A stretch of DNA of 64,000 nucleotides from Phragmites australis. Taxonomy: Eukaryota > Streptophyta > Magnoliopsida > Poales > Poaceae. The stretch lies in assembly GCF_958298935.1 (NCBI RefSeq), contig NC_084923.1, forward strand, positions 37,106,501-37,170,500. Direction: 5' to 3'. Shown in pieces: positions 34,384 through 45,650 of this stretch. The notes below the pieces were generated by a model, which saw nothing but the letters and a program-made list of their open reading frames with translations, did no database searches and was not told where the DNA came from. Positions within the stretch are counted from its first letter, which is position 1; every line of letters starts with the position of its first letter. A program made the translations under genes and the position numbers.

Positions 34384-37209
34384 CTAGTCGGCGGCAGAGG
34401 CGTCGGCTGAATCCTCTGAGTCATCCCCGGGGACTGGCGGCGGCGGCACCTCTCGCCTGAAGCCGGCCGCCACCTCAGCGGCGGTACTCCGAACCGCTGC
34501 CCGGGCAGCCTCCCCCTCAGCCTCGACCACTCCCTCCCGCGCCGGCTCTAGTGGGAAGTTCGGGTCCCTGCTTCGGTAGCAGGCCAGGACGTGCTCGGCC
34601 ACTGCATGCGCCAAGCCACGTCCCTCCCGGGTGGCGAGTTCCTGGACCGCCCAAGGCAGGGCCTCGAGGCGCTCGCAGACCTGCTGCAGCCCCAACACTT
34701 GTCGTGCGGGGCCGTCGCCCTTCGTGTCGTCGACAAGCCGTCCGAGACCACCCTTCTCCACGGCCCGTCGCATCCGCCGGAGTATGTCCTCCAGCATATG
34801 CTCGAGGTTGACCCGCGAGACAAAAGAGGTCTCGAGCTTCTCCTTGGCGGCCCGCAGCTGTGCCTCGAGTCCCTGGTCCCCGGCCGGACCGGAAGAACCG
34901 CCAGCCGCGGTGGGGGCGGCAGCCTGCTTCGTCTTGGCCACCATCTCGGACAAGGCGCGTTCGCGCTCGGCCAGTTCCGCCTCATGCTTCGCATTCTCCT
35001 CCGCCCTGGTAGCCGCAGCGGCCGACGCAGCAGCAGCTTCGCCCTCTCGGCGACTCAGTTCGCCTTCTCGGCGACTCAGCTCATTCTCCCGCCGGGCCAA
35101 CACATCCTCCTGCTGGGCCACCGAATCCTCCCGGGCACCGAGATCCGACGCCGATAGCTCATTGTCCACTTCCCGGATGGAGACGTCCTCCTCCCAGCGC
35201 TTGAATTCTTCTCTGATCTTCCGGAGATCGTCTTCCCAGCGCTGGAGGTCGGCGCGCGTCTTCTCGGCCGCGCCCTCCCGGCGGGCCAGCTCGGCTTGCC
35301 GCTCCTCCGCAGCCTGCTCCCGAGCTGCGACTGCCACCTCCTTTTCCTGCGCCTGCCCCATCCTGGCAAGGGCCTCAGCAGCTTGCTGCCTCGACGCCTC
35401 GGCCAAGCGGGCGGCGTCTTCTCGTTCCCGCGCGGCCTCTGCCCGCGCGGTCTTCAGAGTTTCTCGTTCCCGCGCGGCTTCCGCGCGGATGTCTTCTAGG
35501 AGCTTCTGCTCCCGCGCGGCTGCCGCACGGGCCTCCTCCTGGGTGCCCGCCAGCTGCGCCTTCTCCAGTGCCAGGCGGGCGTGCTCGGCCTCGAGCTCCC
35601 CCTCCTTGGCGTTCACCACTGCGCCCAGCCGCCCAACCGCTACTTGGACACCTTCAATGGCGGCCAGGAAAGGATCGGCGGGCTGACCGGGCACCGGTGG
35701 GGCCCAGGCTTCTCCGCAGAGTGCCTCCAGGGGGGCCGAGCTCTCCGCAGGGCCTTGCACCGCCATCCGCCCCGGGCTCTGCCTGCCCGGGGTAGGCTCC
35801 ACCGGAGCCAAGGTCTCGGACGGCGGCCGCATTCCCGCATCGGCCGCCCTGTCCACCGGCCCCGGCAGAACATCCACCTCCACCGTTATCCGCCCCGGGC
35901 TCTCCGCGCCCGGGGTAGGTTTCGCCGGCGCCCTTCTCTTGGCCGCCGCCTCCGCCTCTCTTCCAGGGGCCGCCACGTCAATTGGCGCCTCCGCCGTTCC
36001 TATGCCGGCCTCCGTCGGCGTAGTGGGCGGGCTCGGCTCTGGCCCCGGCGCCTGTTCTCTCTCCGTCGCAGCAGCGCCTGCGGCCGACCTACGGGAGACA
36101 AGTGAAAATTGTCAAAACTTAGTTCGGGCCGAAAATGCCCATGGAAAAGCAAGAAAGAAGACTCACCGATACCGCCATTTGGCCGCTGGGAGCCTGATGT
36201 CCGGGTCTGACGCCGTCGGTCCGGACTCCTCCCGCCGCCTCTTCCGCTGGGGGCACGGCTGAGCCACTACGTGGGCCACGGGCGCCGTCGTGCGGGCCTC
36301 GGGTGCCGCCGCACGGGTCTCGGTCTCCGCCGTGCAGGTCGCGGGCGCCTATGCAGGCCCCATCCGCACCAGGCGCGGCTCCAGCACCGGAAATGCCGCC
36401 GCTGCCGTCGGCGACGGCGGAGAATCCGGCACTAGGATCAAGGCCCGGGGACGCTTTCCCCGATCTCCCGGCGCCAACTCCTCAACAACTTCAGTGGCGC
36501 CCTCCTCTCTGGCACGGCGGCTGTCGCCTGCGGCGACCCCTTCGCCAGCCTGCGCCGAACTACCAGCAACCTCATCGCCAAGTAGTTCCTCCAGCCCGGG
36601 GAGTTCGGAGGCCTCAGGACTCCGGCTTCTTGGCCGGTCCACGGGCCCCTGGGCATCGAACTCCGGCAACCCCGCCATAATGGCCACCCGGCTGGGGTTG
36701 GCGCAGAGCGCCATCTCCGGCCACGGGAGCTTCGTCCGGCTCATGTCCTCCGTTCCGGTGATCACTCGGGTCATCCCCCGCAGCTCCGCCTGCCCCAGAT
36801 CCTAGCTCGCGCCAATCTGGGTCCTGGTGATGTCCTCCGGCCCGGTGTAGAACCAGCTTGGCCGGGCCCGCTCTCGCAAGGGCGCCAACCGACGGCGCAG
36901 AAAGTCCACAACCACCATGACTGAGGTCAGCCCGCCCTCGCGCAGTTCCAGAATGCGCTCCAGCACCGGCTTCAGTCTCGCATCTTCTGGTGGCGGCGCC
37001 TCCCACGTTGATCGCCGAGGTTCCGCCGCCTTCTCTGGCAATTCGAGGCGCTCGTGGGGGTCGATGTCGACGAAGAACCAGTCCCATCGCCATTCCTCCC
37101 ACTTGCTGCGCATCACCTGGGGAATGTAATGGTCCCCCAGGCCTTCCCGGAGCCGAAGGTTGCAGCACCCCGCGACGTCCGTCGTGGAGTGCAAAGAAGG
37201 CAAGAGCAC
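34384..37209 (-). pseudogene. Antisense spliced gene of the retrotransposon (Transposase_28-like, long coiled coil)
   Basis: On the minus strand an ATG at 37,209 opens exon 1 (37,209-36,167). A 78-bp intron (36,166-36,089; GTGAGT...GTAG) joins in phase to exon 2 (36,088-34,384), giving 915 residues. Exon 1 has WEEWRWDWFFVDID and PSWFYTGPEDITRTQ, resembling the putative gypsy-type transposon domain, and ends in KRKRRR-like basic and KWRYR sequence. Exon 2 is a Glu/Arg/Ala coiled coil of about 300 residues with AREQ, ARRE and SRREGEL repeats. Two in-frame TAGs (36,804-36,802 and 36,351-36,349) break exon 1. Antisense frames are known in Tat elements; their role is not established. Confidence 0.75.
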
Positions 37210-37618
37210 AAGTGCAAGAGAGCGTAAAAAGGGGAACGGACCGATCCGTTCCCCCTTTTATATCTCAAAATTCAAAAACTGCCGCCCGAACGGTTCGCTC
37301 GGCGAAGCGTCGCCTCGATCGGCGCAAACTGCCAGGCGATTCTCCCGCCGATCGTGCGATGTCAGCAGTTGCCAGGCGTATTTTCCTCGATCTGCGCGGC
37401 GACCGCGCGTGCCGCCCGTATGGTTATCATACCCTTCGGAAGTTGTGTGGACACGCGTCCACTCATTTTCCCGTTGGAACGTACTTGAGGTCTAGGTCCG
37501 CAAGGGCCACCTCTCGAAAGCTTGCCACATGGCGTCCGCGCCAGCCTTGGCCTCAGTCGCGACGAAGGGCCCATTCGCAGTCTCCGTCCTGTCGGCTACC
37601 AACGGGCCCGGGGGCTAC
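37210..37618. other. Region between the antisense promoter and the 3' LTR, with purine-rich tract
   Basis: No gene is seen. The last bases before the 3' LTR, gggcccgggggctac (37,604-37,618), are the likely polypurine tract for plus-strand priming, as in related elements. Confidence 0.55.
37256..37262 (-). promoter_or_regulatory. TATA box for the antisense gene
   Basis: On the minus strand, TATAAAA begins at 37,262, about 50 bp before the ATG at 37,209. It overlaps an inverted repeat (37,227-37,259; arms ggggaacgga and tccgttcccc). The spacing fits a core promoter with a very short leader. Confidence 0.6.
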
Positions 37619-39157
37619 TGTCGGTGTATTCAGAACCAGGGGTCCCTAAGTCCCGAGACCAGGCCGGCCATCTACCACATGTCACCACCCTGCAAGGTAA
37701 GAAGAAGCTAAGTCCCGGGAGAAGGTGCTCGGGGCCGCCGCCTCTGGTTCCCGAGCACCCTAGTTCCCCGATGATCCGCAGAGCCCAAATACCAAGAAGG
37801 AAGTGCTCGGGAGAGAGTACTCGGGGCTGCACGTGACAGCCCCCGAGGACTCGGTGCCCCGAAGGTCCCACCAAAGTGCTCGGGAGAGAGTGCTCGGGGC
37901 TGCACGTGGCAGCCCCCGAGGACTCGGTGCCCCGAAGGTCCCACCGAAGTGCTCGGGAGAGAGTGCTCGGGGCTGCACGTGGCAGCCCCCGAGGACTCGG
38001 TGCCCCGAAGGTCCCACCGAAGTGCTCAGGAGAGAGTGCTCGGGGCTGCACGTGGCAGCCCCCGAGGACTCGGTGCCCCGAAGGTCCCACCGAAGTGCTC
38101 GGGAGAGAGTGCTCGGGGCTGCACGTGGCAGCCCCCGAGGACTCGGTGCCCCGAAGGTCCCACCGAAGTGCTCGAGAGAGAGTGCTCGGGGCTGCACGCG
38201 GCAGCCCCCGAGGACTCGGTTCCCCGAAGGTTCGCGCAAGATCATTCGACGACCCGAAGGGTCCCGTCGTCAGGGTGTCATCCAGTCAAAGGCCCAATGC
38301 CGCATTTAATAGGCACGCGCGGCCTGACATCCTGACATCCTGACATTCTCAGCTGCCCACGCCCCAGTGTCAGACCCTGCCATGCACTGGCGGGAGGGGG
38401 GCGTGGGTCCATTAAATGCACGGGTCCCGTCCCGTTTCATCCAGGTGCCTCGGGATAACGTTGCCAAGATCGAAGTGCTCCGTCTGCCACCCTGCCATGG
38501 CGGAAGAACAAGACAGGATGGGCGCCCCGGACACATCTGAGGCTGCCCGATGGGCCCCCTTTATGGCACCCGAGGGCTTCCACAGTGGCAGGTGGTCGGA
38601 TGCGCGCCGCATTTCTCCACCGCCCCTGTCACTTAGTCGAGATGAAATGATTACGCCTTTCTCCGTGGCACCTTGGCATTCGCATCCCCTCTTTCCCATT
38701 CAGGATATGTTGAGGTCGGCGCGCCTATAAAAGGAAAGGATGGAGAACACTAAAAAAGAGAGGACCCCCCGACGAACAAGACCAAAGAAACCGAAAGTGT
38801 GTGAAGAAGAGGACGCAGACGCTCGAACCAGCTCAAGCCAAGCTAGAACACGAGAGCCTCAAGCTCTTTGTAAACGGCTCTCCCCTTAGAACCAGATACA
38901 TCCTTGAAGAATTCCCTTCAAGGATAAATATAGCGCTCACACAGGAGTAGGGTGTTACGCCTCCGTGCGGCCCGAACCTGTCTAAACCCCGGTGCACCCA
39001 TCTTTTCCTCGCATTAGGGCAATCATCTCCCGCCAGCCATCGCATTTGTTTCCGTTCCCGCTTATTTCCCAAACAAGCTTTTCCAGGATCATCCCCCGGC
39101 CGAATCTCTAAAAAGGGGTCTCTCGGGATCCCTGCGACAGGAGTTCACCCTTCGACA
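37619..39157 (+). repeat. 3' LTR, 1,539 bp, with six 73-bp units
   Basis: Same ends as the 5' LTR but with six tandem 73-bp units starting at 37,803, 37,876, 37,949, 38,022, 38,095 and 38,168. The extra 146 bp minus two 1-bp indels accounts exactly for the 144-bp length difference. Every base substitution I could align against the 5' LTR is a transition. Confidence 0.97.
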
Positions 39158-39160
39158 GAA

Positions 39161-39392
39161 ACCCACCTCGACCCCCGCCCCCGCTGCCTCCAACCTTCGC
39201 CCCCAAACGCGTGCTTCAACCCGCCTCCTACATCCACCTATCGAATTCGCACCACCCCCGTCTAGTTCGAGCCCTGGCGTCACTGCCCGTCTAGATCCAT
39301 TGTCGTGGCGCCACCAATTTCGTCAAACCTATCAAGCTGCACCCCCAAATTTGCCGCCTCCTCCCGATCTCCTTTATCCCATCACTGCGTCA
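39161..39392 (+). repeat. Right copy of the 230-bp duplication flanking the retrotransposon
   Basis: It begins acccacctcgacccccgc directly at the target duplication and runs to cccatcactgcgtcaac, imperfectly matching 25,015-25,245. Confidence 0.85.
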
Positions 39393-40948
39393 ACCTTGGA
39401 GCCCTACATTGACCTTGGAGGAGGCAGCTGCACTGACTCAGGTAGCTTCACCGATGGCGGACAAGGACGCACGAGGTGGCCGCTACACTGACGCTGGAGG
39501 AGGCCACGCGAGGAGCACGTCGCACGGATGCCGAACGAGGCCACACAAGGAGCTCCTTGCATGAACGTCGGATGAGGCCAGGCGAGGAGGCCGTTGCACC
39601 ACGCCTCCAATATGATTCAGGTAACGAATGAAAACAAGGTGTAACTTGCTAAATGCAGGCAGCCAAGATAGTTTGATAGAGTGGCAGGGTCGTATCTTGG
39701 GGTGTGCGAGATGAGTGATGGCACAACGCCCCTAATTTTGTGATTAGTGTGTGGATGAGTCGGTAAACATTGAATTGAGAAGTATACAGTATTGAAGAAG
39801 AAAAATTAGAAAGACTTCTGAGAGGAGAGAAACTCTTTGACACATCTCAAATTAAACTCTTTGACACACATCTCAAATTATTTACACTGGTACATATGTG
39901 TCCATATAAATAAGAGGACCAACTTAATATTTGTTTCCTATTCTATCTTTTATTATTATTTCCTAGCCACAGCAAGCTTCTACAATAAATACATTTTTTC
40001 TACTTTTTTAAACTTTTCTTTTGGTTTGATTATTAATGAGACTAATCTAACAATTATGTATAGCAATATTATGTATGAATTTGCTTTTTTTTGTTATCAG
40101 GTTCTTCTATTACTAGTCATAATTTATTAATGGAAATAACTAGTCTATACTCTAGCATTTTTGTTGTCATATTTTGCACATGACGGTCATTACGGCATTG
40201 CACACAACCCAAATAACAAAGTGTTCGTGGAAGAGAGAAAAAAATGCAAGTGTATATATTTTGTTTTAGAACAGGGCCCAAAAAATCCACGGCACGACTC
40301 TGTATAGTGCAACCCTTCGACAAAATGTTAGAATAGTTAGAATCTCGTATGAAACTAGTAAAATTTAAATCTTCAACTCTTGTTTAGATTTATTTGGTTT
40401 GCTGATAAGTGATAATTAAAAAGGCTATGTTCATGAGCATCTCCAACACCCTTTACTCTGTCCTGTGTTTCCCAGCCATCGAATCCATGATGGCCTAGTG
40501 TTTACTACTAATGTTATGGATTAGTTGTAGTGGAGAATCCTTGCATTTATGTTTCGCTTGGAGGAGAAACCAAACTACAAGTACACTAAAGGCGTTCATT
40601 CTCGAGCATGTCATAGATGTACAGTACAGAGCATATGCTTGTTCGTATGAATTTTTTTCACACGCTTGTTCATATGTATAGAACACATACTTGTTCAATA
40701 CTTATGTTAGAGTAGCAATTTTTTCACAAGTTGATGCTTGTTCATATGAATTTTTTTCATACAGTTGTTCATATGTACATAACATATACTTGTTTAGTAC
40801 TTGTGTTAGATAGCAATTTTTTCACAAGTTGATGCTTGTTCATATGATTTTTTTTCATGTGTCATGTCATTAGCTGTAATTATTTGAGAAATCAGACAAC
40901 ATGAGTGAATAATATTGCTCATATTTTTTATAAAAACAGAATAAAGTA
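39393..40948. other. Leader and intron-like part of the second CACTA element
   Basis: GC-rich leader-like sequence to about 39,620 (a possible donor is cag|gtaacg at 39,618) is followed by AT-rich intron-like sequence. A tandem repeat lies at 40,637-40,860. No other coding region is recognised. Confidence 0.5.
40637..40860 (+). repeat. 2.3 copies of a 98-bp tandem unit
   Basis: Units start at 40,637, 40,736 and 40,834 with gcttgttcatatga, and contain tagcaattttttcacaag. It lies in the presumed intron of the element's gene. Confidence 0.85.
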
Positions 40949-42256
40949 ATGGCAGATCGTGAGTGGATGTATGTTGGTTGGTCTCGTGGGCAGGCTCCAT
41001 CTAATGATTCGATTGAAAACACCAACCGATTCTTAGACGAGCGTTATATATGCCTAATCTGGTTGTAGGTGGAACCATTAAGTGTCAATGCACTATGTGC
41101 TGGAACTTTGTTATGCATAAAAGGTTTACGATAGAGATGCACTTATGTAAATTTGGGTTTAAAGGTGACTATGCAACCGTGAGCTGATCCTGGTAATATC
41201 TGTTTCTTTGTTTGCAACAATCTTTTTAGTCCTATACAACTTTAGTTATTTGCCTACTTTTCAATTGCAGAGGTTCTATACGGACTTTGGAAAAGAACCA
41301 CCTGCTCATCTGCTAAATCGTCTAGCCAATATTGATGCTCGTCGTCATCAGGTAAGATCAAGAACCGCCTTGTAGCTAGGCTTTTTAGTTGTTGTACTTA
41401 TGTTTATTGGGTAAAATTGCTCACCTAATAAATCAAGTTTAGGGGTATAGGACTTGCATGGGATTACTAATAATCATCAAATAAGGATCTTTCTCAAACA
41501 ACATCATTTTTTTTTGTTATGCTTCAATGCAGCATGAACATCAGTTACAATTTGCAGTATGCTCCAAAAGGGGGGAAAGGTTGACATTGACCATTAGTAC
41601 GTCGTTTTTCTTTATGGGATGTTAATTCATTTTTGCCTAGATCTGAATCTTTCTTTGTGTCAATAGCAGAATCATCTATCTGTTAGTACAGATTTGCAAT
41701 AACTACACTTTGTCACATTCTGAATAATCCATCTTTGGCCAAATCTGAATTTTGCTTTGTGTTCAATAGCAGAATCGTCTATATCTTAGTAAAGATTTGC
41801 AATAACTCTAAGCAGACAACCTCCTTTGAGGGCTGTGATGGCCAGTTAGGGGCATGTCCATGTGATGATTTTCTGCAAAAAGATGAATGCCTTAGGTACT
41901 TGTGTGTTTCTTTTGGTTAGAGAAAGACTATCCAGTGTGGTGTCTCGGACTTAAAGCTAGCATGACAATATCAAGTGGAGTTTCATATGAAGTTGTGTGC
42001 GATGCATCTTTATCATAAATTTAACATTGTGTTCCTTTTGTAGGAGACAGGCTCATCATATGCAGCCTCTGACCCAGATGACTTGCACAATAAGGGCAAT
42101 GACCTGGACTCTGACTATGGTGATGAGAAGGGCAGCGATGGCATATATGGTGATGAGGGATATGATGACATGTACGGTTGCGATGAGATGGATGATGAAT
42201 ACAATGATGATGAGGGTTGTGATGAGATAGATGGTGGAGATAATGGTGGTAGCTAG
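40949..42256 (+). pseudogene. Reduced CACTA gene with transposase-associated domain and acidic tail
   Basis: The start MADREWMYVGW is the classic opening of the CACTA transposase-associated domain. It continues, after a compensated pair of frameshifts (near 40,980 and 41,040), as GGTIKCQCTMCWN, MHLCKFGFKGDY. A second exon (about 41,273-41,351) gives RFYTDFGKEPPAHLLNRLA before a GTAAGA donor. A last exon (from about 42,044) gives a strongly acidic D/E/G/Y-rich tail (YGDEGYDDMYG) ending GGS at 42,256. The TNP2 core is absent. It resembles a deletion derivative that keeps only the putative DNA-binding part. The intermediate exons are uncertain. Confidence 0.6.
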
Positions 42257-43152
42257 GAGATGCAACACTAAATTGGATGAAGCATCTTATGCTTTTTGCC
42301 ACTTTTTTGTTCAAATGGAACATATGTATAAGGACTACTTTTGGTAACTAGTGACTAACTTTGGATTAAGTGGGTCGACCAACCTTATGCTATTTTGGTG
42401 GACTTAAATTATGGCTACTGTGCTTTTGTGGATGCATAGCTATCTATGGCTTTAGGTGCTGAAATGATATTGTGTGATTAATATATTTCATGGATGTGTG
42501 CATGTGCTACACACACGTGTGTGTACGCGTATAGTGGATGTTGTTGGAATGAGTGTGTTGGACATAAATTTATGGATGGGTTACATCTGTTCATGGTGAT
42601 TTGATTGTGGCTGAGATGTATTTGCAAATTGTATTATGGTTGTTCATGTATCCCTGTTGGTTCATGAACGTTTCGTTGTTTTCCTGTCGATTCAAGAATT
42701 CCTGGAAATAAGTTTCCATGTGGGTGAATAATATTTTCATGGTGGTTCATGTTTTCCATGAGAACACATTTTCCTGTGAGTGAGCAGCATTTTCCTAACG
42801 GTGCAGTTGGATTGGGAAAGTCTTTTTCCTAGAGGTTCATATTGGGACAGAGAAATATCCTTTTCTTTGGCGATTTTGTACGATCAGGAATTATATTTCT
42901 GTCAAGTTTTCTTGTAGGTTGGTCATCACAAGAAAATCTGACGATACATGACATCTCGTGACGACAAACCTCACGAATTCCCCTTACAAAAATCTTTTCT
43001 GGCGGTCAATCGTCATGAAATCTGTATTTATGTGGCGTCAGTTTCCTGAGTGATTTTGCCTAACGGTTGACGATGGGAATCATTTTCATGGTGGTTTTGG
43101 TCATTTTCGTGGCGACTTCAAACCCACGGGAAAAATCTGTTATGTGGTAGCG
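42257..43152 (-). repeat. 3' UTR and subterminal repeats of the second CACTA element
   Basis: AT-rich 3' UTR to about 42,650, then repeated words such as ttttcctgtgag, ttttcatggtgg and attttcgtggcgac in both orientations, ending in gttatgtggtagcg at 43,152. Confidence 0.75.
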
Positions 43153-43155
43153 AAG

Positions 43156-45642
43156 GATTAATCCATAGACAGTGGACTTGGATGCTTTGGCGGCAGTATT
43201 GGTTCACAACCGATGCGTTCGTTGGTGCGCGGCTTTGCCGCTTCCTTTCGCTTTCTCGATCCAGTTTATTAATATGATCCGTTATCGCAGGAATTAGCGG
43301 ATACACGGAAAATGACTCGCCTGGTATCGTGCTACGCAAAAAGATGGGGACCGGGGAGGAAAAATTGCCGACCCAAACGACTTTCTTAATTTCTTTCAAG
43401 AGTGCGTCGTCGTCGATCAGTTCTGTTAGTTGGGACAAAAAGGTGGCTCGATTTTAGATTATTGACAAGTGATATGATCAGTAAGTAATAAAAAAAAGAA
43501 AAAAAAACTAAGAAAAAATGAGCATGCCGGGTGGCCAAGTGAGGAGAAATGATCAGTCCACGAAACCTCGTCGTTGAAGCGGTCTGAACTGTGGGCAGGA
43601 AAAGCCGCGGCGGGAGAAAGCGTGGGCGGCGCTGTCGCTGTTCCACCCTCGGAGCCTCCCCAACCGGCGGGCGCCAGCGAAGCATGGGCACCTGCAGAGA
43701 ACAATCGACTCTGCATGCATGCATGCATGCTGCACTTCTCGGTCGTGCCACGGCCACCCATGCTAGAGCTAGGCTCAAAAACAGAGAGAGAGAGAAAAGG
43801 AAAACAAAACTACCAGAGAATGCTCCGCCTCTGACTTGAGTGAAACAGTCATGATTTATCACATGTTATTATTAAGTCGGTGAATGGAGTGAGCAACACT
43901 TTCAGCTTCTTAACCGGCCGTTGAACACGGTATATATGCGTGTCATTTGATCACACTTATTTTTCTGGTAGACCAGATAATGTGGTCCTGCTAGTCCAGG
44001 TGCTGCAGCTTTTCTGGGTCTGGCTACAGAGCACACCTTCATTTCCCGGCATCGAGTGAGTCATCGAAAATGACCACGAAACGGAACCAGCAGTTTTGAC
44101 ATGAAAAACACACGGGACGGGCGAGCGCGCAAACAGCCACGCGACACGTGGACCCGGCGACGCCATTGGCCGATGGTGACGTTGGTCCACACGGCGCCAC
44201 CTCATCGGTCGCGCCCAATCGCGGGACTACACGTGCCGCAGTTCCTTCCAGAAAACTGTGCTGCACGTACAGTGCCAGGTCACTCATGCATGATACATCC
44301 AAGTCAGCATCACGTCGAAGGAAGCAGGAGTTCCGTCCTTGCCTTCTCCCATTTCGAAACTGTCATTGATGGCTCGAAGAACCATCTTGTTTGGGCTCTT
44401 GGATTTAATATTGGTAGAAATTAATTGAGAATTCGGAGCGACAGTGATGAAGATTAACTTGAAGGTTGTTTTAGAAGATCCTTTTACTGTATTTAAAAGT
44501 ATAGTTTTTTTAAAACAAAATCCTAGAATCTATCATTGCTTCTTTAAAAAAATGCTGATAATACTAAATTTGGTGGGTTTCTACGGACTGCATACTCCAC
44601 AATAGAAGTAACAAAGCTAGGGTCTGAGATAGGCTCAGATGGTGGGAGGTAGAGTTGAGTTTCATAAACGATGTCGTCTACAAAAGCGATTATCAAGCTC
44701 GATCATTGAAACGATATAATGGTCCAAAATGTAAACTTATGACACTGAGAAGTTTAAGAACCAGTTCCGCTCAAACTACCTTTCTTTTTGTTCTTGCAAA
44801 TTATTGAATTATGAGATCCAGACAAAACTACGTAGGAATCATCTTCTGATGCATGTATCGTGGGAGCACGACTTGACCCACCTGAGCATGCGACAGGGTA
44901 ATCACATCTTGCGATGTTTAAGGAAAGGACAGGCAATCACATCTTGCGGAACCGTCTGTTAGCCCGATTCCATGCATGGGGAATCCTTGCCGGCAAGACT
45001 TCACTTCACCGTCGGCGCGCGAGACAGGGATGAGCGATCGATCAACCGGCCCACGTTGTTTTGCCCTGCCGCGCGCGCCCACCGACCTTCCCCCGACACA
45101 GCGGCGCTGTGACCGTGCGAGCTCGACAAAGGCCGCCGCTTTGTCGTCTTTGTTGTTTGGGCTCGTAAGGTTTGATTGGGAGCACTGTAATCTTTTTCAC
45201 TGTAATTAAATTATATTTGTATTTCCTTGTGTATAAGAAAATCCTTTTAATGCAGTGTATTCTTTTACCTCTAGAAAAGATTGTTTGGGTAAGGAACCGT
45301 CTATACAAATCACGATGTGATGGAGGAACTAGCAAGAAACATACAATCAACTACACAAGAATACATATGCATACAAGGGCATCGGACATACAGAGCTAAG
45401 GACAATCAGCTCGAAACAGAATGAAATATTTGCAACCGGATGAATTGACATGATATATGGATGATAAAGATGATGAATGAGACAAGCAACTGACCATCAC
45501 TAGAGATCAGAACAATTGAAGATGGTATGGAAATGCACACCAATTTCAACAGATGCTGCTACTGAAATTAGGAGCCGCACGAGAGCAAAACAACAACAAG
45601 ATGATGATGAGCAATCAAGAACTAGTAGCAGCAATGCAAGGA
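43156..45642. other. Non-genic stretch with an ABRE-like site
   Basis: No gene recognised. A minus-strand frame at 43,118-43,438 (MSQLTELIDDDALLKEIKKV) is coding-like at its start but has no family I know. A GC-rich patch at 44,100-44,330 contains gcgacacgtggacc (near 44,142), an ABRE/G-box-like word, about 6 kb upstream of NCED. A catg-rich run lies near 43,713. Confidence 0.4.
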
Positions 45643-45650
45643 GTAGCACG

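Larger units (their letters stand above)
25264..39157 (+). mobile_element. Ty3/gypsy LTR retrotransposon of the Tat/Retand type, 13.9 kb, nested
   Basis: Two LTRs start TGTCGG and end CGACA, with a perfect 5-bp target duplication GAAAC at 25,259-25,263 and 39,158-39,162. The order is LTR, primer binding site, gag-protease-RT-RNase H-second RNase H-integrase, a long non-coding repeat region, an antisense gene, purine-rich tract, LTR. The second RNase H and the antisense frame are marks of the Tat lineage. Outside a repeat array, I count by eye about five or six substitutions and two 1-bp indels between the LTRs, so insertion was recent. Stops in every gene make this copy non-autonomous. Confidence 0.97.
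24697..43152 (+). mobile_element. Second CACTA element (about 4.6 kb of its own) split by a retrotransposon
   Basis: The left end is CACTACCACAGAACG. The right end, read in reverse complement, is CGCTACCACATAACAG, so one terminal base pair has changed. The target duplication AAG is perfect at 24,694-24,696 and 43,153-43,155. Subterminal repeats of a ttttcgtgacgg-like motif occur at both ends (24,735-24,860 and 42,660-43,140). The body holds a reduced gene with a transposase-associated domain but no transposase core, so it is non-autonomous. The retrotransposon at 25,264-39,157 inserted later. Confidence 0.85.

Noticed and set aside
43386..43862. 158-codon minus-strand frame with a hydrophobic start
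   Set aside because: It includes a homopolymer-rich tract and simple catg repeats. No family resemblance was seen, and I could not support it as a membrane protein gene.
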